From positions 1 to 49,595 of IMG/VR virus record IMGVR_UViG_3300005532_000245: a DNA stretch of 49,595 bases; one strand, given 5' to 3'. The position numbers and the translations under genes are program-made. The notes beneath the pieces were generated by a model that saw nothing but the letters and a program-made list of their open reading frames with translations, was not told the DNA's origin and searched no databases. Origin of the DNA: a virus. Below, piece by piece: positions 7,453-15,595 of the stretch (positions within the stretch are counted from its first letter, which is position 1; every line of letters starts with the position of its first letter).

Positions 7453-7467
7453 TCAACAGTATAGCAA
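7453..7467 (-). promoter_or_regulatory. late-type promoter, lysin operon
   Basis: Reverse strand reads TTGCTATACTGTTGA: extended -10 TGCTATACT plus a conserved GTTGA. It is one of six near-identical sites upstream of structural or lysis operons; no good -35. The -10 ends about 36 bases before the lysin ATG. Confidence 0.75.
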
Positions 7468-7488
7468 GACGGGATAAATTGGGCGTAA

Positions 7489-7497
7489 TGCTACAAT
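7489..7497 (+). promoter_or_regulatory. extended -10 promoter of a forward cassette
   Basis: TGCTACAAT at 7489-7497 is a good extended -10 site with no -35. It is divergent from the lysin promoter (30-40 bp apart) and lies about 30 bases upstream of the first of three forward genes in an otherwise leftward late region. Confidence 0.55.
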
Positions 7498-7528
7498 GGA
7501 AAGAGATATGGATGAAAGGAGACGGGAA

Positions 7529-7747
7529 ATGGAGCAATTGACACTCACCCCGTTAGAACTGCATGTTCTGGCGACGCTTTATAACGCCTACATCTGGAAA
7601 CATCCGTGTCCTGATGAGGCAACACGGATACATCAGGAAGTTATAGCGGAGAAGGTGGCAAAGTTTGCCGCGCGGATCGATGCCATGCCAACAGGAACGG
7701 TTGTCACGCTGACAGCTATCCAGAAAGCGAGCAATCATGAGCGATGA
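7529..7747 (+). CDS. hypothetical protein, 72 aa (cassette gene 1)
   Basis: The start at 7529 is preferred over 7496 because AAAGGAG lies 8 bases upstream and the 7489 promoter would place the 5' mRNA end beyond 7496. Helical 72-aa protein (MEQLTLTPLELHVLATLYNAYIW). Its 3' end overlaps the next gene by 11 bases. No family recognised. Confidence 0.6.
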   Translation: MEQLTLTPLELHVLATLYNAYIWKHPCPDEATRIHQEVIAEKVAKFAARIDAMPTGTVVTLTAIQKASNHER

Positions 7748-7907
7748 GGACAAAGAGACGGTTGAGGTGATAAGCGGACTTGAGTTCTCGCAAGAGGTTC
7801 GGTTTCGCCTGCTCAGCATCTACTTCGATTGGCGCGCACAGGGCCATGATGCGCATACCGCATACTATAGCGGCGTGATTGGCTATCTTCAGAAAGTGAC
7901 GAGATGA
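7737..7907 (+). CDS. hypothetical protein, 56 aa (cassette gene 2)
   Basis: ATG at 7737 lies within the end of the preceding gene and its TGA overlaps the next ATG (ATGA). An acidic N-terminus is followed by FRLLSIYFDWRAQGHDA and YYSGVIGYLQKV. Translational coupling on both sides supports it as a real gene. Function unknown. Confidence 0.55.
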   Translation: MSDEDKETVEVISGLEFSQEVRFRLLSIYFDWRAQGHDAHTAYYSGVIGYLQKVTR

Positions 7908-8332
7908 GCAATCCGATTGACTGGCAAACACTCTCAGCAGAGGAACGGGATAAACTGGTACACGAGCGAATTATGGGCTTATCGATAGAGCCATGCAAAG
8001 ATGGGGAAATCAATATACGCTATGGCGGCTACTGGGAATGCTCATGCGGTTGGATGAGTCCAGAAACACTAGATCACTACGATGATGGGCCGTTCGTTGC
8101 ACATGACAGGCCCATTCCTGCCTATAGTACTGATATGAGCGCGGCGTTATCTGTACTCAAGTATGCCGTGCAAGTCGAGGTAGCATCTGACAAGGAAACG
8201 CTTACCTATGAGTTATTTGGGACAACGTGGGGTGATTTAAGCGCATTCCAGGCCATTGATATCGTCTGTACATGGACGCCTGTGCAGGTCTGTCTTGCTG
8301 TCCTGAAAGCTGTTGGCATGACCATAACCTAA
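7904..8332 (+). CDS. phage ABA-sandwich (BC1872-like) protein, 142 aa
   Basis: An N-terminal region with a WECSCGWMSP metal-like motif is followed by a pattern seen in small phage BC1872/ABA-sandwich proteins: a central DMSAALSVLKYAVQ helix and a C-terminal VQVCLAVLKAVG helix. These proteins are common phage accessory genes of unknown role. The gene ends convergently with the reverse XhlA-like gene; the two stop codons overlap by four bases. Confidence 0.65.
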   Translation: MSNPIDWQTLSAEERDKLVHERIMGLSIEPCKDGEINIRYGGYWECSCGWMSPETLDHYDDGPFVAHDRPIPAYSTDMSAALSVLKYAVQVEVASDKETLTYELFGTTWGDLSAFQAIDIVCTWTPVQVCLAVLKAVGMTIT

Positions 8333-8799
8333 TGGTGTGGCAGGTTGTTGTAAATCGTCAGAATCGCCGTGACGATAAAGAGCAGGATGGGTACAGCGTT
8401 GGCAACGAGCCACTGAAGGAAATCGAAGCGTTTCTCGTCCAGTTTCTTCATTGCCTCTTCCAGAATGCGCACGCGCCCTGGCAAGTCCTGTGCTTCATGC
8501 TCTTTGCGCGGGATGAAGAAGGTCATGGCGTCCGTTTGCCAGGTTGCTATCTGGTTGAGGCGGCTGGTCATCTCCTGTCGCCAGGTGATCTGGTCATTTT
8601 TGAGGACTTCTAAACTCGTGGTGAGCGTGGCTACCGTCGTGGTCAGCGAACCGATTTGCGCCGCCTGTTGCGCCATGAGCGTTGCGCTCTGATCTAGGCG
8701 GCTCGCAATGGTGGTCAGCATCTGCGATTGCACGGCCTGTTCTCGAAGCAACCGGTTCACATCCTCGTGCAACCTGTCCATATCCATCTCCGGCTCCAT
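8329..8799 (-). CDS. XhlA-like coiled-coil membrane protein (holin accessory)
   Basis: 156 aa: an N-terminal soluble region with heptad-like coiled coil (LLREQAVQSQMLTTIASRL, then QIGSLTTTVATLTTSLEVL) and one C-terminal membrane span (WLVANAVPILLFIVTAILTIY) with a short tail. This is the layout of XhlA/hemolysin-type lysis accessory proteins. The start ATG 8799 follows GGGGAA. A decayed copy of the late promoter lies just upstream at 8847-8862. Confidence 0.65.
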   Translation of the reverse strand: MEPEMDMDRLHEDVNRLLREQAVQSQMLTTIASRLDQSATLMAQQAAQIGSLTTTVATLTTSLEVLKNDQITWRQEMTSRLNQIATWQTDAMTFFIPRKEHEAQDLPGRVRILEEAMKKLDEKRFDFLQWLVANAVPILLFIVTAILTIYNNLPHH

Positions 8800-8846
8800 T
8801 TCCCCGCGTCCTCTTTCTAGCCCGTCTCAGAAGGCGCTCATTTCCC

Positions 8847-8862
8847 TCTCAATAGTGTACCC
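8847..8862 (-). promoter_or_regulatory. diverged copy of the late promoter
   Basis: Reverse strand GGGTACACTATTGAGA aligns with the late consensus TGCTATACTGTTGAGA, with changes in the TG and two core positions. It is located 48 bases upstream of the XhlA-like gene, the expected place. It may be a weak promoter. Confidence 0.4.
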
Positions 8863-8868
8863 GCGTGG

Positions 8869-9363
8869 CTAATTGATAAGAAACACGTAATCGTTGGTGA
8901 GGCTGGCCGCGCTCGTCTTCGTGATGCTGTAGCCCGCGTGCGTTTCCAGCGTGCCGCTATTGGCCGCCCCGGTCGCCGCGCCTCCAAAGAGGCCAGCATT
9001 TGTGTACGTCCCATTGCCCTGACTGGTGGTGAAAAGCGTGGACACCGTGATCTGATTGCCGCTCTGCGTAAAACTCGTCGGCGCTTTGCGGAACAGTTCA
9101 GAGGCGAGGCTGCTATCCCCGGATGTTGCCCCCGTAAACGCGCCTGTTCCCACCGCGAAGTATTTCATGCTGGATGCATTGATGCCGCTCGTGAGAATAA
9201 GCTGTTTGCCCGGCGGAAGTATCATGTTTTCGGATCTGAAAATGGTATATTTGTCGCGCTCGCGCTCTAAGAGGCGCGGCCACCACTTCAGAAACTCTTC
9301 TTCTGTTAGATCAGGCGGCAGGAACCGCGCGATCAATATGCCCTTCACGCTCAACACCTCCAT
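8869..9363 (-). CDS. tail-distal structural protein, 164 aa
   Basis: An N-terminal helical region (DLTEEEFLKWWPRLLERERDKY) precedes a Gly/Ser/Thr-rich beta domain with TYTNAGLFGG and HAGYSITKTSA, typical of receptor-side or baseplate appendage proteins. Position after the tail-tip gene fits. Start uncertain: ATG at 9363 has a weak site, whereas GTG at 9348 has GGAGGTG six bases ahead and may be the true start. Confidence 0.65.
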   Translation of the reverse strand: MEVLSVKGILIARFLPPDLTEEEFLKWWPRLLERERDKYTIFRSENMILPPGKQLILTSGINASSMKYFAVGTGAFTGATSGDSSLASELFRKAPTSFTQSGNQITVSTLFTTSQGNGTYTNAGLFGGAATGAANSGTLETHAGYSITKTSAASLTNDYVFLIN

Positions 9364-9364
9364 A

Positions 9365-11365
9365 TCAATGTCCCGTTACCCCGCCGTCCGTCACGCTGAA
9401 GACTTCAATCACGGCGGCATGCTCTTCCAGCACGGGCGCAATCGGCTGGCTACTCGTCTGCTGGCCCTGTCGCTGGATTGAGTTCAGTATATTGGTCAGT
9501 TGCTTGTTATAGGCCCCCAACTGCAACTGGTACTCCCAGATTTCCTGAAGCAACTCGTTCACGCCCCGGTAGTAGACCGTGCTGGACTGGCATAGCACAG
9601 GCGTATTGTTGTAGCCGTCCCACGGCGCGGTAAGCGGAACCATTGCCGTCGGCTTCACCTCGTATTCCGTGTAAACCTGAATGGTTTTCTGCCCATAAGA
9701 AAACTGGATAAGTTCCGCTATCGCTCGCTGCACCGCACCCGCAATCGTCACCAGCGAACTATCCGAAAGGAAGCGGTCAAAGATGCCGCTATGCAGGCTG
9801 GACTTGTAGAAAGAGACCGATTGCGCATCAGTCACTCTCACCTTGACGACTGCCGTTTTCAGATAGGTCACAGCGATAGCCGCCGCCGCTGCGGGTGCGC
9901 TCACAAAGCTGATGGTCTGACTGCTGTTTGACCATGACACATCATAGCTTCCGCTTGCCGAGACGCCTGAGATGCCCAGACGCTGCGCCGTGCCATTGAC
10001 CGTAATCGAGATCATCGAATAGGGCTGTGCTGAGAGCGTGAAGTCCTTTGTGGAGCCATCCCCCGTGAAGTTATCGGGCGGCGTGCCTACGCCGAAATTG
10101 CCCCCTGTCACCGTTACCCGATTGGCGATCTGTGTGCCATCCCTGTTGTTTTTATACGCAAAGAACGGTACCACGCTGATATAGTCAATCGCGTTGGTAT
10201 CCGATGAGAGCGCGTAGGGCGCGCTGTGATAGCCCAGCCATTTGTAGTGCAATTCGAAGTAGGGGTCAACATACCAGACATAATTCGAGTTGCCGGTCAG
10301 CGCGTTCATCACGTCTCTGGCTGTGCCTTCTAAGATCAACTGGTCAAGCGTCACGCCCGCGACGGCATTGTTGTAGCGTTTGATGCTGTTCGGGAAGTAG
10401 GTAGCCAGCAGGCTATCGATGATGTCCAGATCGAGCATGTTCTGGTAGTTGACGTTGACGCCCGTACTTTCAAAGAGGCAGGCGGGACTGGACGCCGTGA
10501 TTTGCAGCATGCGCTCGCCGCCCGCGCCCACGCCGCCCAGAAAGTCATCGCCCTCTATGTCGGTGATGAAACCGGCAAACTTGCGATTCTGTCGAACAAT
10601 CGTTCCATCAGGGAGCGTGTAGGCATTCGGGTCAGTGGCGATGGCGGGCGACGGATAGGAATAGGGGTAGCCTGCAAGAAACATCGGCTCCAACTGCTGA
10701 TCGGAGAAGGTGGCCGCGCCGCTATTGGTTCCACTCGTGGTGACAATGCCAAACGTCACTTCCGCAAAAGCGGCCCCTGATGGCGCGTCACCTTGAATGA
10801 AGATGCGCTGCGTGACCCCGCCTGTCGTGGTGTAGTCCTGCTCTACGGTAGTGCCGCCGATGACGTTTGAGCCAGCATCGAGATACTTCAGGCGGATAAA
10901 GGCGTAGCCGCCCGTGAAGTCGCTGGTGATATCCAGATTGATGCTGTACATGTAGGACTGAGCAGGAACGGTGAGTTGCGCCTGTGTGGTCTGGCTAAAC
11001 GAGTTCTCGCCCGTGCTGGCGTTGCTCACGCTCATCTGGATATCGTTAGTGGCAATGCTGGTAGACGCCCCTCCCAGCGTCTGCGCAACGTGCGGCGACG
11101 CACCACCGCCGGTGAAATTCGGATTGACGAGCAGGTTGTGCGCAGGGTGCGAGGCCAGGGTATCATCCAGAATGATGACGAGCTGGCGCTCTGCAATCGT
11201 GGTCGGGCTTTCGCGCTCAATCAGGTTAAACTGCGTCTGCGCAATCGGATCGCCCGCCGTGCGCTGGATTTGCAGCGGAGAGCCAGAAATGGTTGAGCCG
11301 CTTTTCACGCCGGTCAGGTCGACATCGGGCGTCCTGTCGCGTCCCCCGATAAACACAAAGGCCAT
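9365..11365 (-). CDS. minor tail / baseplate protein, 666 aa
   Basis: A large protein directly downstream of the tape measure gene (TAA followed at once by its ATG, with GGAGGG ahead). It is beta-rich and has a carbohydrate-binding-like segment near residues 80-215 (INLDITSDFTGGYAFIRLKYLD), then a tail-hub-like region and a C-terminal coiled coil. By position it is the Dit/Tal-type distal tail protein of a siphovirus. No enzymatic motif is seen. Confidence 0.75.
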   Translation of the reverse strand: MAFVFIGGRDRTPDVDLTGVKSGSTISGSPLQIQRTAGDPIAQTQFNLIERESPTTIAERQLVIILDDTLASHPAHNLLVNPNFTGGGASPHVAQTLGGASTSIATNDIQMSVSNASTGENSFSQTTQAQLTVPAQSYMYSINLDITSDFTGGYAFIRLKYLDAGSNVIGGTTVEQDYTTTGGVTQRIFIQGDAPSGAAFAEVTFGIVTTSGTNSGAATFSDQQLEPMFLAGYPYSYPSPAIATDPNAYTLPDGTIVRQNRKFAGFITDIEGDDFLGGVGAGGERMLQITASSPACLFESTGVNVNYQNMLDLDIIDSLLATYFPNSIKRYNNAVAGVTLDQLILEGTARDVMNALTGNSNYVWYVDPYFELHYKWLGYHSAPYALSSDTNAIDYISVVPFFAYKNNRDGTQIANRVTVTGGNFGVGTPPDNFTGDGSTKDFTLSAQPYSMISITVNGTAQRLGISGVSASGSYDVSWSNSSQTISFVSAPAAAAAIAVTYLKTAVVKVRVTDAQSVSFYKSSLHSGIFDRFLSDSSLVTIAGAVQRAIAELIQFSYGQKTIQVYTEYEVKPTAMVPLTAPWDGYNNTPVLCQSSTVYYRGVNELLQEIWEYQLQLGAYNKQLTNILNSIQRQGQQTSSQPIAPVLEEHAAVIEVFSVTDGGVTGH

Positions 11366-14300
11366 TTACCAACTCCCTCCGTGCCACGCATTGCCGTTGT
11401 TGCCCTTGAACTTCTTGGTCATGCGCGCCTCTACGACATCTGCAATCTCCTGTGCCTCGCTCTTGCTGCGCTGCCCGTTCACCTGCACGGTGATGGTGTT
11501 GTGGTAGTGGTGTGTCCCGCCCCCACTGCTCGCAATCTGTGCAGGGCCTGCGGATGCGGGCGCGCCCATCGTTTGCGCCACAGGCTGCATGGCAAGGTTG
11601 ACGGCGGCTTGCAGCGTCGGAATCGCGTCCACCACGCCCTGTGAGAAGCCCTTGACCATATTTTGCCCCCACTGGATGATGAAGCGGCCCTCCCCTTCTT
11701 TTGTGGGGCTGTGGAAGCCCAGTAGTCCGGCAATGGTGGAAAGCACGTTGCCTACGGCGTTTTTGAGATTGCCCAGCATCGACAGGATACCGTTGATGAA
11801 GCCCTGTAGCAGATTGGCCCCCCATGAGAGGGCCTGACTCGCAAGATTGCCAAACCAACTGGAAAAATTGTTCCACAGTGAGGAGAGCGGACCAGAGATG
11901 TAGGTTGACCAGGCGTTCACAAAGAAGCTGGAAATCTTGCTCCACATGGTCGACACATCCGCAACGATGGTATTCCAGATGCCACGCAAGAAGGAAACAA
12001 CTGTATTCCAGATATTCTGTATTCCCGTCCACTCCATTTGCAGAAAGTTGCTGATGGTGGCGGTGATCGTATTCCAGATACCTGTTGCCAGCGAGGAAAG
12101 GGCATGCCAGACGCTTCCTAGCCAGGAGGTGATCGTGTTCCAGATGTTCTGAATCCCTTGCCATTCGGTCTGTACCGCCGTCCGAATGGCCGTCGTAAGA
12201 TCGTTCCAGAGCGTCTGGGCGTCGCTTACCAGCGTCTGCCAGGTGTTCGTCACCCAGGAGACAATCGTGTGCCAGGTTGTTTGCAGCCACGAGCCGAGGG
12301 CGGTGAAGAGATTGCGGATGAAATCAACGAGGTCTTTGAAGTAGTAGTTGTGGTTATAGAGCCAGCTAAACCACCCCACGACGGTCTGAATGGCTGTGCT
12401 GATGGCGCTCGTGATATTGTTCCAGATCGACTTTGCCAGCGAGACGATGCCGTTCCAGAGATTGGACAGGAATTGCTTGACCTGCGTCCAGTGGGTGATG
12501 ATGTAGAGGACGGCCAGGCCGATGGGGCCGATGATGACGGCCAGCAGTACCATGCCCACGACGCGGGCGACACTCACGATGGCATTCCAGACAGCCACAA
12601 AGAATTGTTGTATCCCTGTCCAGACGGTGTGAAAAAAGGTGCCAATGGCCGACATGACCGAACCGAACCACGAGGAGAAGGCCGACCAGACGCCCTTGAG
12701 CCAGGAGACGATTGCGCCCCAGTGCTGGATGGCGAGAATAATCCCGGCCACCACGAGGCCGATAGCGGCCCCTATCGCCAGAATCGGCCATGTCGCGGCC
12801 AGCGTGGCGATAGCGGCAGCCCCGGCGGCTGTTGCCCAGGCGATGAAGCCCGTAATGAGGGCCGGAACGCTTGCCAGGAAGGCCACGAAGGCCGAAACCG
12901 CCATGCTTACCAACACGGCGCTGAGCATACCAAGTGGAATAAGCAAGGCCAGGGCGGCAACCTGATTTTGCCGGAAGAACGTGATGATGCCCGCGCCTGC
13001 GGAAACGACGCCTCCGATGACGGTACCAATGCCAGAGAGGACGGTACCCACCGCACTCATGGCGTTTTGCAGCCGATTGCCAGAGGCAAGCCACGCCGCG
13101 AAGGCCCCGATGCCAGTAGAGACTTTCGAGAGCAGGCCCGTTACCACCGGCAAGAACGCGCTTCCCACCACGATTTGCAGGGATTGGAAGGCCGCGCCCG
13201 CCTTTGCCAGTTGGAAGTTCAACCCCTGCTGCGCGATGTTGAACATTTGCTGCGTCGAGGCCCCATTCTTCATCGTGCCGGTGATACTGCTAATGGTCGA
13301 GTTCAATGTCCCGTAGTGGTTGTTGAGGAAGGCGACGGAGTTGGCAACCTGCGAATTGCCCCCTAAGAGTTTGACCAGTTCCTGGTGGTTGCCGTTCGTG
13401 ATCTGGTTAAGGTAGGCCAACTTCTGGGCAAAGTCCATGCTTGCATATTTGCTTGCATCAAAGGACAGGCCAAGCTTTTGCGCATTCGTTGCCAGTGTGC
13501 CTGCTTTGCCATAGAGCAGGCTCATATCGGCGGAGAGCCACATGGAGGCCTGCCGCGCTGAAATGCCGGAATTGGTGTACACATCGAGGGCGGCGTTCAG
13601 ATCGGTAAAGTTGTGCTGCAACATCTGGGCATTGCCGCCCGCCGCGCTGACCGAACCCGCAATTTTACCGACGACGGAGCCGTACTGATCCCAGGTCATC
13701 ACGCCATTTTTGACGGTGGCGTTCAGTTCGTCCATGATGTTGCCGGACTGACTGCTTTTCAGTCCCAGGGCGTTCAGACTGCTGACGAGCGCAAAGCCCG
13801 TCGTGGAGGCGTCCACATTGGCGGCGGCGGCGGTCATGGCGCTGTACTTCAGCACCGTGAGCGCATCCGCTCCTTTGAAGCCAGCTGATGACACGAAATA
13901 CAGAGAGTCGGCCAGGGCCTTTGGCGCAACGCCCCACTGCGGCGCGTCCTGCAAGATCGACTGACTCATGGAATCGATCTGACTCTTCGTCATGCCCACA
14001 TACGCCTGCACCTTGAGCATGGAACTCTGAAAATCCGAGGCGGCTTTGACCGAGATCACGCCAAAGGCGACGGCGGCAACCGCCCCGATCAGGGTGAGTT
14101 GCACGGCAAGGCCAGCCAATCCTAACGCCGCCTGTCCCGCGCCCTGTTTGAGCGCGTCCATGCCAATCGTGCCTTCCGTGCCAAGATTGCGCAATCCAAA
14201 GACGAGGTTGCCCGCCCCTTGTTTGAGCATGTTGAATGATTTGCTCGTGCTAAGCAGGGTACCGAGAATGGTTTTCATGCCCATGCCGGTGCTGTTGGAG

Positions 14301-14767
14301 GCCGCGCCCACAGCGGCAACGGAGACAGCAGCCGTTCCGGCGCTGGCGTCCACCCCTGCCAGAGAGGCATCTACCGTTCCGAGCGCGGTGTCCAGGCCAG
14401 CCAGCGAACCAGTTGCGGGAACCGTCGAGATGGTGATGTCATCGATGGAGGTGGCAGCCGCTGCGGCACTCGCATCCAGACCGCCAAGTGAAGCATCCAG
14501 CGTTGAGGTAGCATCGATGAGGGCCGCAAACTCGGCCTCTTCCTGGGCTGCGGCGGCAAGGAAAGCATCGGTTGAGCCAGCTAGTCCATCCATACCGGCA
14601 GCGGTGCCGGCCAGTGAGGAATCTAGCATGGAGAGGGCGCTATCGAGGGAAGCAGTCGCGTCCTCAATATCGGTGAAGGAGACGGTGGCGACGGAGGAGA
14701 GGTTGGCAAACACGGCATCCGCCGTACTCTGTACAGAGATGAGAATACGCTGCAAAATATCGCTCAT
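11366..14767 (-). CDS. tail tape measure protein
   Basis: 1133 aa, the longest gene, located after the tail chaperone as in siphoviruses. The N-terminal 160 residues are Ala/Ser/Asp-rich repeats, followed by a TP901-like core (AASDFQSSMLKVQAYVGM, WGVAPKALADSLYFVSSAGF). Hydrophobic spans lie around residues 540-720, and a Trp-rich repeat region (IWNTITSWLGSVWHALSS and related units) comes before the typical C-terminus with FHSPTKEGEGR. It sets tail length and probably aids DNA entry. Strong GGAGGAGGCAGAG before the ATG. Confidence 0.92.
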   Translation of the reverse strand: MSDILQRILISVQSTADAVFANLSSVATVSFTDIEDATASLDSALSMLDSSLAGTAAGMDGLAGSTDAFLAAAAQEEAEFAALIDATSTLDASLGGLDASAAAAATSIDDITISTVPATGSLAGLDTALGTVDASLAGVDASAGTAAVSVAAVGAASNSTGMGMKTILGTLLSTSKSFNMLKQGAGNLVFGLRNLGTEGTIGMDALKQGAGQAALGLAGLAVQLTLIGAVAAVAFGVISVKAASDFQSSMLKVQAYVGMTKSQIDSMSQSILQDAPQWGVAPKALADSLYFVSSAGFKGADALTVLKYSAMTAAAANVDASTTGFALVSSLNALGLKSSQSGNIMDELNATVKNGVMTWDQYGSVVGKIAGSVSAAGGNAQMLQHNFTDLNAALDVYTNSGISARQASMWLSADMSLLYGKAGTLATNAQKLGLSFDASKYASMDFAQKLAYLNQITNGNHQELVKLLGGNSQVANSVAFLNNHYGTLNSTISSITGTMKNGASTQQMFNIAQQGLNFQLAKAGAAFQSLQIVVGSAFLPVVTGLLSKVSTGIGAFAAWLASGNRLQNAMSAVGTVLSGIGTVIGGVVSAGAGIITFFRQNQVAALALLIPLGMLSAVLVSMAVSAFVAFLASVPALITGFIAWATAAGAAAIATLAATWPILAIGAAIGLVVAGIILAIQHWGAIVSWLKGVWSAFSSWFGSVMSAIGTFFHTVWTGIQQFFVAVWNAIVSVARVVGMVLLAVIIGPIGLAVLYIITHWTQVKQFLSNLWNGIVSLAKSIWNNITSAISTAIQTVVGWFSWLYNHNYYFKDLVDFIRNLFTALGSWLQTTWHTIVSWVTNTWQTLVSDAQTLWNDLTTAIRTAVQTEWQGIQNIWNTITSWLGSVWHALSSLATGIWNTITATISNFLQMEWTGIQNIWNTVVSFLRGIWNTIVADVSTMWSKISSFFVNAWSTYISGPLSSLWNNFSSWFGNLASQALSWGANLLQGFINGILSMLGNLKNAVGNVLSTIAGLLGFHSPTKEGEGRFIIQWGQNMVKGFSQGVVDAIPTLQAAVNLAMQPVAQTMGAPASAGPAQIASSGGGTHHYHNTITVQVNGQRSKSEAQEIADVVEARMTKKFKGNNGNAWHGGSW

Positions 14768-14798
14768 CTCTGCCTCCTCCCCTCACGCCATTCACCCA

Positions 14799-15499
14799 TC
14801 ACGTAATCCCCATGCTTTTGAAGCGTTCGTCCTGCTCTTGTTTATCTTTGCCCTTTTTTGCCTGCTCAGCTTCCACCTGAGCCTGAGCGAGCAGATAGAG
14901 GCGCACTCGCTTCACCGTGCGCCTCGACGGCAGTTTTGTGCCATAAATGGCACGGTAGCCGCCGAACGCTTGCCAGACTTTGAGTTCCAGAAATTCATCC
15001 GGCGGCGCTTCACCCGCCCCTAATTCTCCCCGGAAGAATCGGAGGCATCGCTGAAAAAATCGTCGTCACTCTCCTCGTCGTCTAACCCGTCATCGTTCAA
15101 CTCGCGGATTTTGTCGAGGATGTACTCCTGATAGCGCGCCGATATCTTGCCCAGGTTCTCAGGCGAGAAGGCGAGCGGCACTTCCATTTTGCCGCCCTTG
15201 CCGTCTGGGCGCGTGCGCGTGATGTTCCAGCCCTTGACCATGCGGGCCATCGTGGCGGCCTGCACGTCGCCCGCCATGATCTGAATGCGCACATTCTTTT
15301 TGCCCTGCGACCGTTTACCCGCCGCCCGCGCGCTGTGGTTCTGGATAAATTGCTCATCGGCGGCGCTCATCTCGCCTTTGATGAGGACGTATTCATGCGG
15401 CTTAAACGGGCAATGTTTCGGGTCATTTTCTTTTGAGAGCGTAATCAGGTCATCATCGGCCATGAGCAGAGACAGGTCTGCTGGTTCCAGTTTTGCCAT
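14799..15499 (-). CDS. tail assembly chaperone, -1 frameshift fusion product (G-T type), 233 aa
   Basis: Ribosomes slipping -1 at T-TTT-TTC (15059-15053) leave the upstream 159-codon frame after 149 codons and read 84 more codons to TGA at 14799. The extension contains PPDEFLELKVWQAFGGYRAI and a basic helical tail ending KSMGIT, which is clearly protein-like. By analogy with lambda gpG/gpGT, the long form bridges tail tube and tape measure proteins during assembly. The extension frame has no start codon of its own in a useful place, and it stops 31 bases before the tape measure ATG. Confidence 0.85.
15020..15499 (-). CDS. tail assembly chaperone, unshifted form (G type), 159 aa
   Basis: Begins MAKLEPADLSLLMADDDL and ends in an acidic Asp/Ser-rich tail (DDEESDDDFFSDASDSSGEN). 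It is short and lies just upstream of the tape measure gene, where nearly all siphoviruses encode the chaperone pair. The slippery heptamer occurs ten codons before its stop. A late-type promoter with a leader hairpin precedes it. Confidence 0.85.
   Translation of the reverse strand: MAKLEPADLSLLMADDDLITLSKENDPKHCPFKPHEYVLIKGEMSAADEQFIQNHSARAAGKRSQGKKNVRIQIMAGDVQAATMARMVKGWNITRTRPDGKGGKMEVPLAFSPENLGKISARYQEYILDKIRELNDDGLDDEESDDDFFSDASDSSGEN
15053..15059 (-). promoter_or_regulatory. programmed -1 frameshift site TTTTTTC
   Basis: The reverse strand reads G-AT-T-TTT-TTC-AGC with codons TTT and TTC in the zero frame, a textbook X-XXY-YYZ heptamer. Shifting opens 84 further codons. See the two chaperone entries. 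Confidence 0.85.
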
Positions 15500-15533
15500 G
15501 AAGCAAACTCACTTTCTTTTTGGAAGTGTCTTC

Positions 15534-15574
15534 TGAGAGAGCGTCACATCCGGCGCTCTCTCAACAGTATAGAA
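15534..15574 (-). promoter_or_regulatory. late-type promoter with 5' leader hairpin, tail chaperone operon
   Basis: Reverse strand TTCTATACTGTTGAGAGAG (TATACT at 15571-15566). TGAGAGAGCG (15563-15554) pairs with CGCTCTCTCA (15543-15534), so the transcript would begin almost directly with a 10-bp hairpin. The TGn of the extended -10 is missing in this copy (TTC), which distinguishes it from the others. Confidence 0.65.
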
Positions 15575-15595
15575 GAGGCTCTGAACTGGCACGCC

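Noticed and set aside
11226-12290. 354-codon frame on the same strand as the tape measure in another phase
   Set aside because: His/Arg/Leu-rich, unlike any protein family, contained within conserved tape measure sequence.
12158-13366. 402-codon open frame on the forward strand opposite the tape measure gene
   Set aside because: Antisense shadow of a GC-rich, low-complexity gene; no plausible ribosome site and an Arg/Gly/Asp-rich, unstructured product.
14046-15023. 325-codon forward frame covering the N-terminal repeats of the tape measure
   Set aside because: Ala/Ser/Pro composition mirrors the antisense of Ala/Ser repeats; no start signal.
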